A DNA stretch of 64,000 bases from Pandoraea communis (GCF_902459745.1 NZ_CABPSJ010000006.1:310001-374000); one strand, 5' to 3'; shown: positions 29,298 through 41,205, numbered from the stretch's first letter. A program made the numbers and translations. The notes: generated by a model not told the origin, from the letters alone.

Positions 29298-30275
29298 TTA
29301 CTTCTCGAGACCAGCCGGCGGCCAGTTTTCGAGCTTCATGCCCAGCGTGAGACCACGCGAGGCAAGCACTTCCTTGATCTCGTTGAGCGATTTGCGACCC
29401 AGGTTCGGGGTCTTGAGCAATTCGTTCTCGGTACGCTGGATCAGGTCACCGATGTAGTAGATGTTTTCGGCCTTCAGGCAGTTGGCCGAACGCACCGTCA
29501 ACTCGAGATCGTCCACCGGACGCAGCAGGATCGGATCGATCTGCGGCGCACGCGACGGCGCTTCGCTGGCGGCTTCCGTGCCTTCCAGCGCAGCGAACAC
29601 CGACAGTTGGTCGACGAGGATGCGAGCCGATTGACGGATCGCTTCTTCCGGCGACACCACACCGTTGGTTTCGATGTTCATCACGAGTTTGTCCAGGTCC
29701 GTACGCTGCTCCACACGGGCCGATTCGACCGCATAGCTCACACGCTTGACCGGCGAGAACGACGCGTCGAGGACGATACGACCAATCACCTTGGCCGAAT
29801 CGTCGCCATAACGGCGCACGTTACCCGGGACATAACCACGACCCTTTTCGATCTTGATCTGAACGTCGAGCTTGCCGCCCTTGGCCAGATGCGCAATCAC
29901 GTGATCGGGGTTGATCAGTTCCACATCATGCGGCACTTCGATATCCGAAGCGCGCACTACACCTTCACCATCCTTGCGCAGCGTAACGGTGACTTCGTCA
30001 CGGTTATGCAGCTTGAACACAACACCCTTCAGGTTCAACAGGAAGTTGACGACATCTTCCTGGACACCGTCGATGGTGGAGTATTCATGCACAACGCCGG
30101 CGATCGTCACTTCGGTCGGCGCATAGCCCACCATCGACGACAACAGCACGCGGCGAAGCGCGTTGCCCAAGGTGTGGCCGTAGCCACGTTCGAACGGCTC
30201 CATCACGACTTTGGCGTGATGCTCACCGACCGGCTCAACCGCAATGATCTTGGGCTTCAACAAACTGGTTTGCAT
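29298..30275 (-). CDS. rpoA: RNA polymerase alpha subunit
   Basis: The 325-residue alpha subunit dimerises to nucleate RNA polymerase and binds UP elements and activators through its C-terminal domain. The N-terminal domain begins [38 protein letters not shown]. The C-terminal domain includes [46 protein letters not shown] precedes the ATG at 30275. It follows rpsD, with a small ACGCGCC/GGCGCGT hairpin and TTTT between them. Confidence 0.98.
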   Translation of the reverse strand: MQTSLLKPKIIAVEPVGEHHAKVVMEPFERGYGHTLGNALRRVLLSSMVGYAPTEVTIAGVVHEYSTIDGVQEDVVNFLLNLKGVVFKLHNRDEVTVTLRKDGEGVVRASDIEVPHDVELINPDHVIAHLAKGGKLDVQIKIEKGRGYVPGNVRRYGDDSAKVIGRIVLDASFSPVKRVSYAVESARVEQRTDLDKLVMNIETNGVVSPEEAIRQSARILVDQLSVFAALEGTEAASEAPSRAPQIDPILLRPVDDLELTVRSANCLKAENIYYIGDLIQRTENELLKTPNLGRKSLNEIKEVLASRGLTLGMKLENWPPAGLEK

Positions 30276-30348
30276 AGGTTTCCTTTTCAATACCCTCGGC
30301 TCGTTACACCGATAAGGCTGATGGGTGACAACCTGCACGGAACGCAAA

Positions 30349-30366
30349 ACGCGCCGTGAGGCGCGT
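30349..30366 (-). terminator. Terminator-like hairpin between rpsD and rpoA
   Basis: ACGCGCC and GGCGCGT form a 7-bp stem with a four-base loop, followed on the minus strand by TTTTGCG. Full termination here would silence rpoA, so partial termination or an mRNA processing or stability element is more likely. Confidence 0.4.
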
Positions 30367-30377
30367 CAGCATACGGA

Positions 30378-31001
30378 TTAACGCGAATACAATTCGACGA
30401 TCAGGCTTTCGTTGATGTCGCCCGCGATATCGCTACGTTCCGGCAGTGCCTTGAAAGTGCCTTCCATCTTCTTGGCGTCAACCGAAACCCAGATCGGGAA
30501 ACCGACTTGCTCAGCCAGCGACAGCGATTCTTGAATACGCACTTGCTTCTTGGCCTTCTCGCGCACGGTGACGATGTCACCGGCCTTGACCTTGATCGAC
30601 GGGATGTTGGCAACAACACCGTTCAGCACGATCGCCTTGTGGCCGACCAGCTGGCGCGCTTCAGCGCGCGTCGAGCCAAAGCCCATGCGGTACACGACGT
30701 TGTCCAGGCGCGACTCGAGCACTTGCAGCAGGTTTTCACCCGTGTTGCCCTTGAGACGGTCGGCTTCCGCGAAATAACGACGGAACTGACGCTCGAGCAC
30801 GCCGTAAATACGCTTGACCTTCTGCTTTTCGCGCAGTTGGTTACCGTAGTCCGACGTACGTGCACCCGAGGTGCGGCCATGCTGACCCGGTTTGCTATCC
30901 AGCTTGCACTTGTCGGCGAGCGAGCGACGTGCGCTCTTCAGGAAGAGGTCGGTACCTTCACGGCGGGAGAGTTTGGCCTTCGGGCCGATATAACGTGCCA
31001 C
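30378..31001 (-). CDS. rpsD: 30S ribosomal protein S4
   Basis: S4 nucleates 30S assembly by binding the 5' domain of 16S rRNA and, in E. coli, represses its own operon. The 207-residue sequence has the S4 N-terminus and an S4 RNA-binding domain with [34 protein letters not shown]. Here a 149-bp gap with its own -10-like element and hairpin separates it from rpsK, larger than other gaps in the alpha part of the cluster. Confidence 0.98.
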   Translation of the reverse strand: MARYIGPKAKLSRREGTDLFLKSARRSLADKCKLDSKPGQHGRTSGARTSDYGNQLREKQKVKRIYGVLERQFRRYFAEADRLKGNTGENLLQVLESRLDNVVYRMGFGSTRAEARQLVGHKAIVLNGVVANIPSIKVKAGDIVTVREKAKKQVRIQESLSLAEQVGFPIWVSVDAKKMEGTFKALPERSDIAGDINESLIVELYSR

Positions 31002-31095
31002 GGTTGTTCCTTTATCTCAAAATCTGACGTAGCGAACTTTGTCCACTACGCAAGTCCGGCACCAATGTACCGGACGGTGGTCTTAGAAATTGCTA

Positions 31096-31133
31096 CGCGC
31101 ACGGCCGAGACCGTGCGCGAACCCGCGATTATA
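31096..31133 (-). promoter_or_regulatory. Possible rpsD promoter (-10 TATAAT) and leader hairpin
   Basis: A TATAAT reads on the minus strand at 31128-31133, with only weak -35 candidates. Immediately downstream CGCGCACGG and CCGTGCGCG form a 9-bp hairpin at 31096-31119. Together they suggest separate or S4-responsive expression of rpsD-rpoA-rplQ. Confidence 0.4.
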
Positions 31134-31150
31134 GCAGGATTTGAAGCGTC

Positions 31151-31555
31151 TTAGATACGACGACGCTTCGGCGGGCGGCAGCCGTTGTGCGGGACCGGCG
31201 TCACGTCCGAGATGGCCGTGATCTTGATACCCAGCGCATTCAGCGCGCGAACCGCGGATTCGCGACCCGGGCCCGGGCCCTTGATGCGAACTTCCAGGTT
31301 CTTCACACCGTATTCGAGTGCCACGCGGCCAGCCGACTCAGCAGCAACCTGGGCAGCGAACGGGGTCGATTTACGCGAACCCTTGAAGCCCTGGCCACCC
31401 GACGTCGCCCATGCCAGCGCATTGCCCTGACGATCGGTGATCGTGATGATGGTGTTGTTGAACGAAGCGTGGACGTGCACGACGCCTTCTGCAACGCTCT
31501 TCTTGACCTTCTTGCGAACGCGCTGCGAAGCGGCGTTGTTCTGTTGCTTAGCCAT
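31151..31555 (-). CDS. rpsK: 30S ribosomal protein S11
   Basis: S11 lies on the 30S platform near the mRNA exit. The 134-residue protein has [41 protein letters not shown] and the basic end [13 protein letters not shown], as expected. It follows rpsM by 17 bp. Confidence 0.98.
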   Translation of the reverse strand: MAKQQNNAASQRVRKKVKKSVAEGVVHVHASFNNTIITITDRQGNALAWATSGGQGFKGSRKSTPFAAQVAAESAGRVALEYGVKNLEVRIKGPGPGRESAVRALNALGIKITAISDVTPVPHNGCRPPKRRRI

Positions 31556-31572
31556 GAGTTCCTATCCTCTGG

Positions 31573-31938
31573 TTACTTCTTCAGCGAGACGCCGGCCTTA
31601 CGCGGGCCCTTACGGGTACGCGCATTGGTACGGGTGCGCTGACCGCGGAGCGGCAAGCCCTTGCGGTGACGCATACCACGATAGCAGCCCAGATCCATCA
31701 GGCGCTTGATGTTCATCGTCACTTCACGGCGCAGGTCACCCTCAACCGTCAATTGACCGACTTGATCACGCAGCTTTTCGAGATCAGCGTCGTCGAGGTC
31801 CTTGACCTTCTTCGAGAACGGCACACCGGCGGCTTCGCAAATCTGGCGAGCGCGCGTGCGGCCGACACCGTAAATAGCCGTCAGGCCGATAGCGGTGTGC
31901 TGGTGGTTCGGGATGTTAACCCCTGCGATACGAGCCAT
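31573..31938 (-). CDS. rpsM: 30S ribosomal protein S13
   Basis: S13 forms part of the head of the 30S subunit and contacts tRNA and the 50S. The 121-residue sequence begins [26 protein letters not shown] and contains [24 protein letters not shown]. It is the first gene of the alpha-type block, 35 bp after rpmJ. Confidence 0.98.
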   Translation of the reverse strand: MARIAGVNIPNHQHTAIGLTAIYGVGRTRARQICEAAGVPFSKKVKDLDDADLEKLRDQVGQLTVEGDLRREVTMNIKRLMDLGCYRGMRHRKGLPLRGQRTRTNARTRKGPRKAGVSLKK

Positions 31939-31973
31939 TCGTAATTCCCCAACTAAATAGCGTTAAAGGCCGA

Positions 31974-32090
31974 TTAGCCCTGACGTTGCTTGTGGCGCGG
32001 ATCCGAACTGCAGATCACGCGCAGCACGCCTTTGCGCTTCACAAACTTGCAATTGCGGCAGATGCACTTAACAGATGCCAAAACTTTCAT
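31974..32090 (-). CDS. rpmJ: 50S ribosomal protein L36
   Basis: This 38-residue gene reads [14 protein letters not shown] at its start and ends [11 protein letters not shown]. It has the CxxC, Cys and His set of the zinc-binding L36 type. It sits between infA and rpsM, its standard place. It is short enough to be missed by simple gene finding. Confidence 0.96.
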   Translation of the reverse strand: MKVLASVKCICRNCKFVKRKGVLRVICSSDPRHKQRQG

Positions 32091-32109
32091 GACAATTCCC
32101 TCTCTCTAA

Positions 32110-32328
32110 TCACTTCGCCCGGAAGACGATCCGCGCACGCGACAGATCGTAGGGCGTCAACTCTACCGTCACCTTATCTCCGGGAAGGATGCGGATGTAA
32201 TGCATCCGCATCTTGCCGGAAATATGTCCGAGTACTACATGGCCATTTTCCAGCTTTACCCGGAAGGTGGCATTGGGGAGGTTTTCAAGAACCTCGCCCT
32301 GCATTTGAATAACGTCGTCTTTCGACAT
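32110..32328 (-). CDS. infA: Translation initiation factor IF-1
   Basis: IF-1 occupies the 30S A site during initiation. The 72-residue OB-fold protein contains [20 protein letters not shown] and [28 protein letters not shown], the standard IF-1 core. It lies between secY and rpmJ in the spc-type block, 12 bp after secY. Burkholderiales often carry a second infA elsewhere, so this may not be the only copy. Confidence 0.97.
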   Translation of the reverse strand: MSKDDVIQMQGEVLENLPNATFRVKLENGHVVLGHISGKMRMHYIRILPGDKVTVELTPYDLSRARIVFRAK

Positions 32329-32340
32329 GATCCAGGATCA

Positions 32341-33678
<1,338 letters not shown>

Positions 33679-33701
33679 TGCTGGCTCCGGGGTGACCTAA
33701 C

Positions 33702-34136
33702 TTACTCTGCAACCGAACCGCCAGCCGCTTGAATGGCGGTGAGCGCACCCTTGGTGACGCCCAGACCCTTCACAACGACTTTGCGGGTGATCTCGCCCGA
33801 GGCGATGATCTTGGCCGACAGCGACAGCTCGCTCACCAGACCAGCCTGCTTCAGAACCAGCAGATCGATCTCGTCGACCGGCAGGTTGTTCAGGTCGGCC
33901 AGGCGAACTTCGCCCACGAAACGACGCGTCAGCGACTTGAAGCCACGCTTCGGCAGACGACGTTGCAGCGGCATTTGACCGCCTTCGAAGCCCACCTTGT
34001 GGAAGCCGCCCGAACGCGACTTCTGACCCTTGTGACCACGGCCGGCGGTTTTACCCAGACCCGAACCGATGCCACGGCCAACGCGGCGCTTGGCGTGCTT
34101 GGCGCCTTCTGCCGGCTTAATCGAATTCAATTCCAT
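33702..34136 (-). CDS. rplO: 50S ribosomal protein L15
   Basis: L15 is a late-assembly large-subunit protein. The 144-residue product has the Gly/Arg-rich extension [27 protein letters not shown] and a globular C-terminus. It follows rpmD by 11 bp. Confidence 0.98.
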   Translation of the reverse strand: MELNSIKPAEGAKHAKRRVGRGIGSGLGKTAGRGHKGQKSRSGGFHKVGFEGGQMPLQRRLPKRGFKSLTRRFVGEVRLADLNNLPVDEIDLLVLKQAGLVSELSLSAKIIASGEITRKVVVKGLGVTKGALTAIQAAGGSVAE

Positions 34137-34147
34137 TTTGCCCTCGC

Positions 34148-34330
34148 TCAGTCGACGATCTTCACAAGGTACGAGACCTTGTTGATCATGCCCCGCACAG
34201 CGGGCGTATCCTGCAACTCGCTGACCGAATTGAGGCGACGCAGGCCCAGGCCCTTGACGGTCGCGCGGTGTTCTTCACGCGTACCGATCAGGCTCTTGAC
34301 CAGCTTAACTTTCACAGTTTGCTGCGACAT
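34148..34330 (-). CDS. rpmD: 50S ribosomal protein L30
   Basis: L30 is a 60-residue large-subunit protein, recognised from [31 protein letters not shown] chose the ATG at 34330, with GGGTGAT just upstream, rather than the GTG three codons earlier. It lies 11 bp after rpsE. Confidence 0.97.
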   Translation of the reverse strand: MSQQTVKVKLVKSLIGTREEHRATVKGLGLRRLNSVSELQDTPAVRGMINKVSYLVKIVD

Positions 34331-34341
34331 ATTGATCACCC

Positions 34342-34860
34342 TTAGCCGAGGATCTCTTCCACCGACTTGCCACGCTTGGCGGCGATGTCAGCAGGAGTCG
34401 ATTGTTTCTTCAGGCCGTCGAGCGTGGCGCGGACCAGGTTGTACGGGTTCGTCGAGCCAAGGCTCTTCGTCACCACGTTGGTCACGCCCATCACCTCGAA
34501 CACCGCGCGCATCGGGCCACCGGCGATAACACCGGTACCGTCCTTTGCCGGCGACATCAGGACGCGCGAGGCGCCATGCTGGCCGAGAACGTTGTGTTGC
34601 AGGGTGCCGTTCTTCAGGGGCACCTTGAACATATTGCGGCGGGCTTGTTCCATTGCCTTTTGAACGGCAACCGGGACTTCCTTCGCTTTGCCTTTGCCCA
34701 TGCCGATGCGGCCATCGCCGTCACCAACCACGGTCAACGCGGCAAAACCGAGAATACGGCCACCCTTCACAACCTTCGTGACACGGTTGACCGCGATCAT
34801 CTTCTCGCGAAGGCCGTCGTCGCGTTCGTCAGCCTGAACTTTCGCTTGCATCTTTGCCAT
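34342..34860 (-). CDS. rpsE: 30S ribosomal protein S5
   Basis: S5 sits at the mRNA entry side of the 30S and influences decoding accuracy. The 172-residue protein has the N-terminal double-stranded RNA-binding-like domain ([40 protein letters not shown]) and the C-terminal domain with [29 protein letters not shown]. Confidence 0.98.
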   Translation of the reverse strand: MAKMQAKVQADERDDGLREKMIAVNRVTKVVKGGRILGFAALTVVGDGDGRIGMGKGKAKEVPVAVQKAMEQARRNMFKVPLKNGTLQHNVLGQHGASRVLMSPAKDGTGVIAGGPMRAVFEVMGVTNVVTKSLGSTNPYNLVRATLDGLKKQSTPADIAAKRGKSVEEILG

Positions 34861-34873
34861 GACGGATCCTTAC

Positions 34874-35239
34874 TTAGAACTTGAGGCCGGCTTCACGGGC
34901 AGCGTCGGCGAGAGCCTTAACGCGACCGTGATAGCGGAAGCCCGAGCGGTCGAAAGCAACGCTTTCGATGCCGGCAGCCTTCGCCTTCTCGGCGATACGA
35001 CGGCCGATCAGCGCTGCAGCGGCAGCGTTGCCACCCTTGCCTTCCTTGTCGCCCAGTTCCTTGCGCACTTCGGCTTCCAGCGTCGAAGCGCTGGCCAACA
35101 CTTGCGTGCCGTCTTCCGAGAAAACTTGCGCGTAAATGTGCACGTTGGTGCGATGCACGGAAAGGCGATGCACCTTCTGAGCTGCCAGCTTGATACGAGT
35201 CTGGCGAGCGCGGCGCACACGAGATTGTTTCTTGTCCAT
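34874..35239 (-). CDS. rplR: 50S ribosomal protein L18
   Basis: L18 binds 5S rRNA. The 121-residue product begins [19 protein letters not shown] and ends [21 protein letters not shown]. The start at MDKKQS fits the family and leaves a 14-bp gap to rplF; three codons upstream are also open. Confidence 0.97.
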   Translation of the reverse strand: MDKKQSRVRRARQTRIKLAAQKVHRLSVHRTNVHIYAQVFSEDGTQVLASASTLEAEVRKELGDKEGKGGNAAAAALIGRRIAEKAKAAGIESVAFDRSGFRYHGRVKALADAAREAGLKF

Positions 35240-35250
35240 GTTTCGCACCC

Positions 35251-35784
35251 TTACTTCTTCTTGGTTTCCTTGAGGATCACCACCTCGTCCGCATAGCGGA
35301 CGCCCTTACCCTTGTAGGGCTCGGGCGGACGGTAACCGCGAACTTCCGCAGCCACTTGTCCGATGCGTTGCTTATCAACGCCTTTGATGATGATCTCCGT
35401 CTGCGTCGGGGTCTCTGCTTTCACGCCTTCCGGCATGGCATGCACAACATCGTGCGAGAAACCCAGCTCGAGCTTCAGGTTGTTACCTTCAGCCTTGGCA
35501 CGGTAACCCACGCCAACGAGTTGCAGTTTCTTTTCGAAACCCTTGCTCACGCCGGTCACCATATTGTTGACCAGCGCACGTTCCGTACCGTACAGCGCAT
35601 TCGCTTCGCGGCTTTCATCGGCCGGGGCGAAGGTGACGGTGCCGTCTTCGATCTTGACGATCACAAGGGGATTGATGCCGCGGGTCAGCGAACCCAGGGC
35701 GCCCTTGATCGTCAGCACATTGCCAGCCAGCGTTGCTTCAACGCCCTTCGGCAGTGCAATGGGACTCTTACCTACTCGAGACAT
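35251..35784 (-). CDS. rplF: 50S ribosomal protein L6
   Basis: L6 binds near the sarcin-ricin loop. The 177-residue sequence opens [19 protein letters not shown] and includes [25 protein letters not shown] and the end [25 protein letters not shown]. Confidence 0.98.
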   Translation of the reverse strand: MSRVGKSPIALPKGVEATLAGNVLTIKGALGSLTRGINPLVIVKIEDGTVTFAPADESREANALYGTERALVNNMVTGVSKGFEKKLQLVGVGYRAKAEGNNLKLELGFSHDVVHAMPEGVKAETPTQTEIIIKGVDKQRIGQVAAEVRGYRPPEPYKGKGVRYADEVVILKETKKK

Positions 35785-35799
35785 TTCAACTCTCCTCGG

Positions 35800-36195
35800 T
35801 TAGGCGACGTAGCAGATGACTTCGCCGCCCACGCCGGTGGCGCGTGCTTTGCGATCGGTCATCACGCCCTTCGGGGTCGAGACGATAGCAACGCCGAGGC
35901 CATTCATGACCTGCGGGATGTCGTTGCGGCTCTTGTACACACGCAGACCCGGACGCGACACGCGCTCGAGGCGCTCAATCACAGGACGGCCAGCGTAGTA
36001 CTTCAGTGCAATGTTCAGCACCGGCTTCGTTTCTTCTGCTTCAACCGCGAAGTCTTCGATGTAGCCTTCGTCCTTGAGGACTTTGGCGATCGAGACCTTC
36101 AGCTTGGAAGAGGGCATCTTCACCGATGCTTTCTCAACCATCTGAGCGTTGCGGATGCGAGTCAGCATATCGGCGATAGGATCGCTCATGCTCAT
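35800..36195 (-). CDS. rpsH: 30S ribosomal protein S8
   Basis: S8 binds helix 21 of 16S rRNA and in E. coli represses the spc operon by binding the rplE region. The 131-residue product has [17 protein letters not shown] and [22 protein letters not shown]. Confidence 0.98.
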   Translation of the reverse strand: MSMSDPIADMLTRIRNAQMVEKASVKMPSSKLKVSIAKVLKDEGYIEDFAVEAEETKPVLNIALKYYAGRPVIERLERVSRPGLRVYKSRNDIPQVMNGLGVAIVSTPKGVMTDRKARATGVGGEVICYVA

Positions 36196-36208
36196 GGTGC
36201 TTCTCCTA

Positions 36209-36514
36209 TTACCAGCTAGCTTTGGTCACGCCCGGGATTTCGCCACGGAAGGCGATTTCACGGATCTTGTTACGGGCCAGGCCGAATTTGCGGAAGGTAC
36301 CGCGCGGACGGCCAGTCAGGTCGCAACGATTGCGTTGACGCGTCGGATTGGCGTTACGCGGCAGCTGTTGCAGCGCCAGACGTGCTTCATAACGCTCGTC
36401 TTCCGACTTGCTGGTGTCTTCGATGATCGCTTTGAGGGCGTCGCGCTTGGCAGAAAATTTCTGCGCCAGACGGGCGCGTTTCTTTTCGCGTTCGATAAGT
36501 GCCAGTTTAGCCAC
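36209..36514 (-). CDS. rpsN: 30S ribosomal protein S14
   Basis: S14 is a head protein of the 30S subunit. At 101 residues this is the long, zinc-free form: no CxxC pairs are present, and the end reads [41 protein letters not shown]. It lies 8 bp after rplE. Confidence 0.98.
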   Translation of the reverse strand: MAKLALIEREKKRARLAQKFSAKRDALKAIIEDTSKSEDERYEARLALQQLPRNANPTRQRNRCDLTGRPRGTFRKFGLARNKIREIAFRGEIPGVTKASW

Positions 36515-36521
36515 GATTACC

Positions 36522-37061
36522 TCAGTTACGGAACGGGAATTTGAACGCCGACAGAAGAGCCTTGGCTTCTTCGTCAGTCTTCGCGGTCGTGGTGATGCTG
36601 ATGTTCAGACCACGCAGCGCGTCGATTTTGTCGTACTCGATTTCGGGGAAGATGATCTGTTCCTTCACACCGATGTTGTAGTTGCCACGACCGTCGAACG
36701 CACGACCCGAAATACCACGGAAGTCACGCACGCGCGGCAGAGCCACGGTGATGAAACGATCCAGGAATTCGAACATACGTTCACCGCGCAGCGTCACCAT
36801 CGTACCGATCGGGTAACCTTCGCGGATCTTGAAACCGGCGATAGCCTTGCGAGCCTTCGTCACCACCGGCTTTTGACCGGCAATTTTCGTCAGGTCGCCA
36901 ACGGCGTGCTCAATGATCTTCTTGTCAGCAACGGCTTGACCAAGGCCCATGTTCAGGGTGATCTTGGTGATGCGCGGCACTTCCATGACAGACTTGTAAC
37001 CGAACTGCTTAGTCAGCTCGGCGACAACTTTGTCTTTATAGAATTCTTGCAAACGGGCCAT
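36522..37061 (-). CDS. rplE: 50S ribosomal protein L5
   Basis: L5 binds 5S rRNA and contacts the P-site tRNA. The 179-residue product has [52 protein letters not shown] and the usual C-terminus. Confidence 0.98.
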   Translation of the reverse strand: MARLQEFYKDKVVAELTKQFGYKSVMEVPRITKITLNMGLGQAVADKKIIEHAVGDLTKIAGQKPVVTKARKAIAGFKIREGYPIGTMVTLRGERMFEFLDRFITVALPRVRDFRGISGRAFDGRGNYNIGVKEQIIFPEIEYDKIDALRGLNISITTTAKTDEEAKALLSAFKFPFRN

Positions 37062-37079
37062 TATCTATACTCCCTGCGA

Positions 37080-37391
37080 TTAGGCACCGACGACCGTAGC
37101 ACCGGTCGTCTTGAGGAAGCGGACCTTCTTGCCGTCTTCGACCTTGATGCCCACACGCGACGGCTTGCCATTGGCATCCACCAGCGCCACGTTCGAAACG
37201 TGGATCGGCATCGTCTTGTCGACCACGCCACCTTGCGTGCCCTTCATCGGGTTCGGCTTGACGTGCTTCTTGGCAACGTTCACGCCCTCGACGACCAACT
37301 TGTCGCCATCAACGGCCAGGACCGTGCCACGCTTGGCCTTGTCCTTACCCGTCAGCACGATGACTTGGTCACCCTTACGAATCTTGTTCAT
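37080..37391 (-). CDS. rplX: 50S ribosomal protein L24
   Basis: L24 is an assembly initiator of the 50S. The 103-residue protein has the KOW motif in [25 protein letters not shown] and the following [12 protein letters not shown]. It lies 11 bp after rplN. Confidence 0.98.
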   Translation of the reverse strand: MNKIRKGDQVIVLTGKDKAKRGTVLAVDGDKLVVEGVNVAKKHVKPNPMKGTQGGVVDKTMPIHVSNVALVDANGKPSRVGIKVEDGKKVRFLKTTGATVVGA

Positions 37392-37402
37392 GTGTCGGCT
37401 CC

Positions 37403-37771
37403 TTACAGCACTTCCGGGGCCAGCGACACGATCTTCATGAAGCGTTCGGTACGCAGTTCACGCGTAACCGGCCCGAAGATACGGGTGCCGATCGGCTCGA
37501 GCTTGGTATTAAGCAGCACGGCGGCGTTGCCGTCGAATTTGACCAGCGAGCCGTCCTGGCGACGCACGCCCTTGGCGGTGCGCACGACCACTGCGTTGTA
37601 GATTTCGCCCTTCTTGACGCGACCACGCGGGGCAGCATCTTTCACGCTGACCTTGATGATGTCGCCAATGCCGGCGTAGCGACGCTTGGAGCCGCCCAGC
37701 ACCTTGATGCACATCACTTCGCGCGCACCGGTGTTGTCGGCTACTTCGAGCCGGGTTTCAGTTTGAATCAT
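37403..37771 (-). CDS. rplN: 50S ribosomal protein L14
   Basis: L14 is a 122-residue protein at the subunit interface. It begins [28 protein letters not shown]. The start at 37771 matches the family exactly; the frame is open upstream without homology. It is the first gene of the spc-type block. Its own promoter lies about 200 bp upstream, leaving a long leader in which I see no clear ligand-binding structure. Confidence 0.98.
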   Translation of the reverse strand: MIQTETRLEVADNTGAREVMCIKVLGGSKRRYAGIGDIIKVSVKDAAPRGRVKKGEIYNAVVVRTAKGVRRQDGSLVKFDGNAAVLLNTKLEPIGTRIFGPVTRELRTERFMKIVSLAPEVL

Positions 37772-37975
37772 GGTGTTATCTTCCCAACTTAATCCGACAC
37801 ATACGCGTCGGTCAGTCTTGGTCCCCGTCAGCACCAAAGGATGCCGTTTGGGTTGAGTCGTTCAAAAGTGGACAACCTTGCTACCTTCACCTGCCTCGTA
37901 GAGGATACGAATCGGATCAGGAAGCCATCCACTCCCTTGCGAAACCAAAGACCGGTTTTAGCGAAAGAAGCGGAA

Positions 37976-38012
37976 AGTCCGGAATTATACAATGATAATT
38001 CCGGACTTGCAA
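37976..38012 (-). promoter_or_regulatory. spc-operon promoter embedded in a 13-bp inverted repeat
   Basis: On the minus strand TTGCAA (38007-38012) and a perfect TATAAT (37984-37989) are separated by 17 bp. The whole -10 and spacer lie inside the perfect inverted repeat AGTCCGGAATTAT / ATAATTCCGGACT (37976-37988 and 37995-38007). An alternative -35, TTGACT, lies just upstream with a longer spacer. It sits between rpsQ and rplN, where the spc operon starts in E. coli. The hairpin may also end or process transcripts coming from rpsQ. Confidence 0.75.
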
Positions 38013-38036
38013 GTCAAGCCTTCGCTTCAGCTCACC

Positions 38037-38309
38037 TTAGATGATACGGGCGGCTTCCACGAGACGGGAGACCGTCCAGGCCTTGGTCTTCGACAGCGGG
38101 CGGGATTCTTGAATCTCGACCGTATCGCCTTCCTTGTACTGGTTGGTCTCATCGTGCGCGTGGTACTTCTTCGAACGCACGATGTACTTGCCGTAGAGCG
38201 GGTGCTTCATTTGACGCTCGACCAGCACGGTAACCGTCTTGTCCATCTTGTCGCTGACAACCTTACCCACGAGGGTACGCTTCAGCGAGGTCTTAGCGGT
38301 ATCGTTCAT
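38037..38309 (-). CDS. rpsQ: 30S ribosomal protein S17
   Basis: S17 binds the 5' domain of 16S rRNA. The 90-residue protein has [25 protein letters not shown] and [25 protein letters not shown]. Its start overlaps the rpmC stop by 4 bp, so translation is coupled. It is the last gene before the spc promoter. Confidence 0.98.
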   Translation of the reverse strand: MNDTAKTSLKRTLVGKVVSDKMDKTVTVLVERQMKHPLYGKYIVRSKKYHAHDETNQYKEGDTVEIQESRPLSKTKAWTVSRLVEAARII

Positions 38310-38500
38310 TTCTGGCTCGCCTTCTCAGTCAACACGGTACGCACACGCGCGATGTCCTTGCGCACCTTCTTCAGCTGGCTGGTGTTGCTCAGCTGTTGGG
38401 TGCCCGCTTGCATGCGAAGACCGAATTGGGCCTTCAGCAGATCCGACAGTTCCTTGTTCAGGCCGTCGACATCCTTGGCACGAAGTTCGGATGCTTTCAT
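38306..38500 (-). CDS. rpmC: 50S ribosomal protein L29
   Basis: L29 lies at the exit tunnel near the signal recognition particle docking site. The 64-residue two-helix protein has [31 protein letters not shown]. Its stop overlaps the rpsQ start, and it follows rplP by 14 bp. Confidence 0.98.
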   Translation of the reverse strand: MKASELRAKDVDGLNKELSDLLKAQFGLRMQAGTQQLSNTSQLKKVRKDIARVRTVLTEKASQK

Positions 38501-38514
38501 TTCAAATTCTCCCC

Positions 38515-38931
38515 TCAGGCGCCAAGGCGACGTACGAAGAACGTCGTCTGAATCGGCAGCTTGGCGGCAGCCAGGCGGAACGCCTCGCGCGCCAGCGCTT
38601 CATCCACACCGTCCATTTCGTACAGCATCTTGCCCGGTTGAATCTCGGCGACGTAGTACTCCGGGTTACCCTTACCGTTACCCATACGCACTTCTGCCGG
38701 CTTTTGCGAGATCGGCTTGTCCGGGAAGATACGGATCCAGATACGACCACCGCGCTTGATGTGGCGAGTCATGGCACGACGCGCGGCTTCGATTTGACGA
38801 GCCGTCAGGCGACCACGACCGACCGCCTTCAGGCCGAATTCGCCGAACGACACTTCGTTGCCACGCGTGGCGACGCCAGTGTTACGGCCCTTCTGCTCTT
38901 TGCGATACTTTCTGCGTTTCGGTTGCAGCAT
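38515..38931 (-). CDS. rplP: 50S ribosomal protein L16
   Basis: L16 is essential for peptidyl transferase centre assembly. The 138-residue protein begins [19 protein letters not shown] and contains [40 protein letters not shown]. It lies 2 bp after rpsC. Confidence 0.98.
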   Translation of the reverse strand: MLQPKRRKYRKEQKGRNTGVATRGNEVSFGEFGLKAVGRGRLTARQIEAARRAMTRHIKRGGRIWIRIFPDKPISQKPAEVRMGNGKGNPEYYVAEIQPGKMLYEMDGVDEALAREAFRLAAAKLPIQTTFFVRRLGA

Positions 38932-38933
38932 GA

Positions 38934-39737
38934 TTATTCTCCAGTCTTGGCGTCGCCTTCAGGCTTGCCAGCCGGACGGCGTGCACCACCGCGCTTCGCA
39001 CCGGCCTTATCGCCAGCGTCGTCACGACGGGGGCGACGGTCGCCCGGACGCGCGTTGCGGCGCGGACGCTTTTCTTCGGCCGGCTCTTCAGCCACCGGAG
39101 CGTCGTTGCGGCCCAGCGTGTCACCCTTGTACACCCACACCTTGATACCGATGATGCCGTACGTCGTCTTCGCTTCCGCAGTTGCGTAGTCGATGTCGGC
39201 GCGCAGCGTATGCAGAGGCACACGGCCTTCGCGATACCACTCGGTACGGGCGATTTCGATACCGTTCAGACGGCCGGCGCTCATGATCTTGATGCCTTGG
39301 GCACCCAGACGCATCGCGTTCTGCATCGCGCGCTTCATTGCGCGACGGAACATGATACGGCGCTCGAGCTGCTGAGCGATCGAATCAGCGATAAGCTGCG
39401 CATCGGTTTCCGGCTTGCGGATTTCCTCGATGTTCACGTGCACGGGCACGCCCATGCGCTTTTGCAGCTCGGCCTTGAGGATTTCGATGTCCTCGCCCTT
39501 CTTGCCGATCACAACACCCGGACGCGAGCTGAAAATCGTGATGCGCGCGTTACGTGCCGGACGTTCGATGATCACGCGGCCAACCGAAGCGTTCTTCAGC
39601 TTCTTCTTCAGATATTCGCGAACGTCGATGTCTTCCTTCAACATCTTTGCGAAATTCTGATTGTTGGCGTACCAACGCGAAGCCCAGTTACGGCTGACAG
39701 CCAGACGGAAGCCAGTCGGATGAATTTTCTGTCCCAT
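38934..39737 (-). CDS. rpsC: 30S ribosomal protein S3
   Basis: S3 lines the mRNA entry channel. The first 210 or so residues are standard ([14 protein letters not shown]-domain [45 protein letters not shown]). The C-terminus adds a basic Arg/Gly/Asp-rich tail of about 45 residues ([19 protein letters not shown]...), making 267 residues against 233 in E. coli. Such tails are common in Burkholderiales. Confidence 0.98.
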   Translation of the reverse strand: MGQKIHPTGFRLAVSRNWASRWYANNQNFAKMLKEDIDVREYLKKKLKNASVGRVIIERPARNARITIFSSRPGVVIGKKGEDIEILKAELQKRMGVPVHVNIEEIRKPETDAQLIADSIAQQLERRIMFRRAMKRAMQNAMRLGAQGIKIMSAGRLNGIEIARTEWYREGRVPLHTLRADIDYATAEAKTTYGIIGIKVWVYKGDTLGRNDAPVAEEPAEEKRPRRNARPGDRRPRRDDAGDKAGAKRGGARRPAGKPEGDAKTGE

Positions 39738-39746
39738 CGTGACCCC

Positions 39747-40076
39747 TTAGTTGCCCAGCGTCACAGTGATGTGACAGGTTTGCTTCTCGATCTTGTTACC
39801 GCGGCCTTTTGCACGGGCCGTGAAACGCTTGAGCGAGGTGCCCTTGTCGACGTAAATGCCCTTAACGCGCAGTTCGTCGATGTCAGCACCTTCGTTGTGC
39901 TCGGCGTTGGCGATAGCCGACTCGAGAACCTTCTTGATAATGTCCGCGGCCTTCTTCGGCGAGAAGGTCAGGACATTCAGTGCGCGCTCCAGCGGCAGGC
40001 CACGAATCTGGTCAGCGACCAGACGCGTTTTCTGCGCCGAGATACGGGCACCGCGATGAATTGCTTTCACTTCCAT
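39747..40076 (-). CDS. rplV: 50S ribosomal protein L22
   Basis: L22 reaches into the exit tunnel, where its hairpin can affect macrolide response. The 109-residue protein starts [26 protein letters not shown]; the frame upstream is open but unrelated. The hairpin tip [25 protein letters not shown] looks complete. Confidence 0.98.
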   Translation of the reverse strand: MEVKAIHRGARISAQKTRLVADQIRGLPLERALNVLTFSPKKAADIIKKVLESAIANAEHNEGADIDELRVKGIYVDKGTSLKRFTARAKGRGNKIEKQTCHITVTLGN

Positions 40077-40086
40077 GATCGGCCCC

Positions 40087-40362
40087 TTATTTCTTCGCCT
40101 TCTTGTCGGCCGCATGGCCCTTGAAGGTACGGGTGAGCGCGAACTCACCCAGCTTGTGGCCGACCATGTTTTCCGTCACGTACACCGGCACGTGCTGGCG
40201 GCCGTTATGCACGGCGATCGTCAGGCCGATGAAATCGGGCAGGACGGTCGAACGACGCGACCAGGTCTTGATCGGCTTTTTGTCACGCGATGCAGCTGCC
40301 GCTTCCACTTTCTTCAGCAGATGAGCGTCGCAAAACGGACCTTTTTTAACAGAACGAGTCAT
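40087..40362 (-). CDS. rpsS: 30S ribosomal protein S19
   Basis: S19 pairs with S13 in the 30S head. The 91-residue product has [20 protein letters not shown] and [32 protein letters not shown]. Confidence 0.98.
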   Translation of the reverse strand: MTRSVKKGPFCDAHLLKKVEAAAASRDKKPIKTWSRRSTVLPDFIGLTIAVHNGRQHVPVYVTENMVGHKLGEFALTRTFKGHAADKKAKK

Positions 40363-40375
40363 TTGCTAGCTCCAA

Positions 40376-41203
40376 TTAACGCTTCTTGCGACGCTGAACG
40401 ATCATGCTGTCGGTGCGCTTGGTCGAGCGGGTACGCTTACCCTTGGTATGCTGACCCCACGGGCTGACCGGATGACGACCAGCAGCCGTACGACCTTCAC
40501 CACCACCATGCGGGTGATCCACCGGGTTCATCGCCACACCGCGAACGGTCGGGCGAATACCGCGCCAACGCTTTGCACCGGCCTTGCCGAGTTGGCGCAG
40601 GCTGTGCTCTTCGTTACCGACTTCACCGATGGTCGCGCGGCACTCGATGTGCACGCGACGAACTTCACCCGAACGCAGACGCACTTGAGCGTACGTGCCT
40701 TCGCGAGCCAGCAGCATTGCCGAGGTACCTGCGGCACGAGCGATTTGCGCGCCCTTGCCCGGTTGCAGCTCGATGCCGTGAATCGTCGTACCGACCGGAA
40801 TGTTGCGGATCGGCAGCGTGTTGCCAGCCTTGATCGGCGCTTCCGAGCCGCTCACCAGTTGCTGACCAACGGTCACGCCCTTCGGCGCAAGGATGTAACG
40901 ACGCTCGCCATCGGCGTAGCACAGCAGAGCGATGTTCGCGCTGCGGTTCGGATCGTATTCCAGACGCTCGACCTTCGCCGTGATGCCGTCCTTGTTGCGA
41001 CGGAAATCGACGATACGGTAGTGCTGCTTGTGACCGCCACCCATATGACGGGTGGTGATGTGACCGTTGTTGTTACGGCCAGCGGTCTTGCTCTTGGTAT
41101 CGAGCAACGGGGCGAACGGCTTGCCCTTATGCAGATCCTTGTTGACGACCTTGACCAGCGCGCGGCGGCCCGGCGACGTCGGTTTCGTTTTGACGAGTGC
41201 CAT
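40376..41203 (-). CDS. rplB: 50S ribosomal protein L2
   Basis: L2 is a highly conserved protein needed for subunit association and peptidyl transferase activity. The 275-residue product includes [24 protein letters not shown] and the signature [18 protein letters not shown] with the conserved histidine. Confidence 0.98.
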   Translation of the reverse strand: MALVKTKPTSPGRRALVKVVNKDLHKGKPFAPLLDTKSKTAGRNNNGHITTRHMGGGHKQHYRIVDFRRNKDGITAKVERLEYDPNRSANIALLCYADGERRYILAPKGVTVGQQLVSGSEAPIKAGNTLPIRNIPVGTTIHGIELQPGKGAQIARAAGTSAMLLAREGTYAQVRLRSGEVRRVHIECRATIGEVGNEEHSLRQLGKAGAKRWRGIRPTVRGVAMNPVDHPHGGGEGRTAAGRHPVSPWGQHTKGKRTRSTKRTDSMIVQRRKKR

Positions 41204-41205
41204 GA

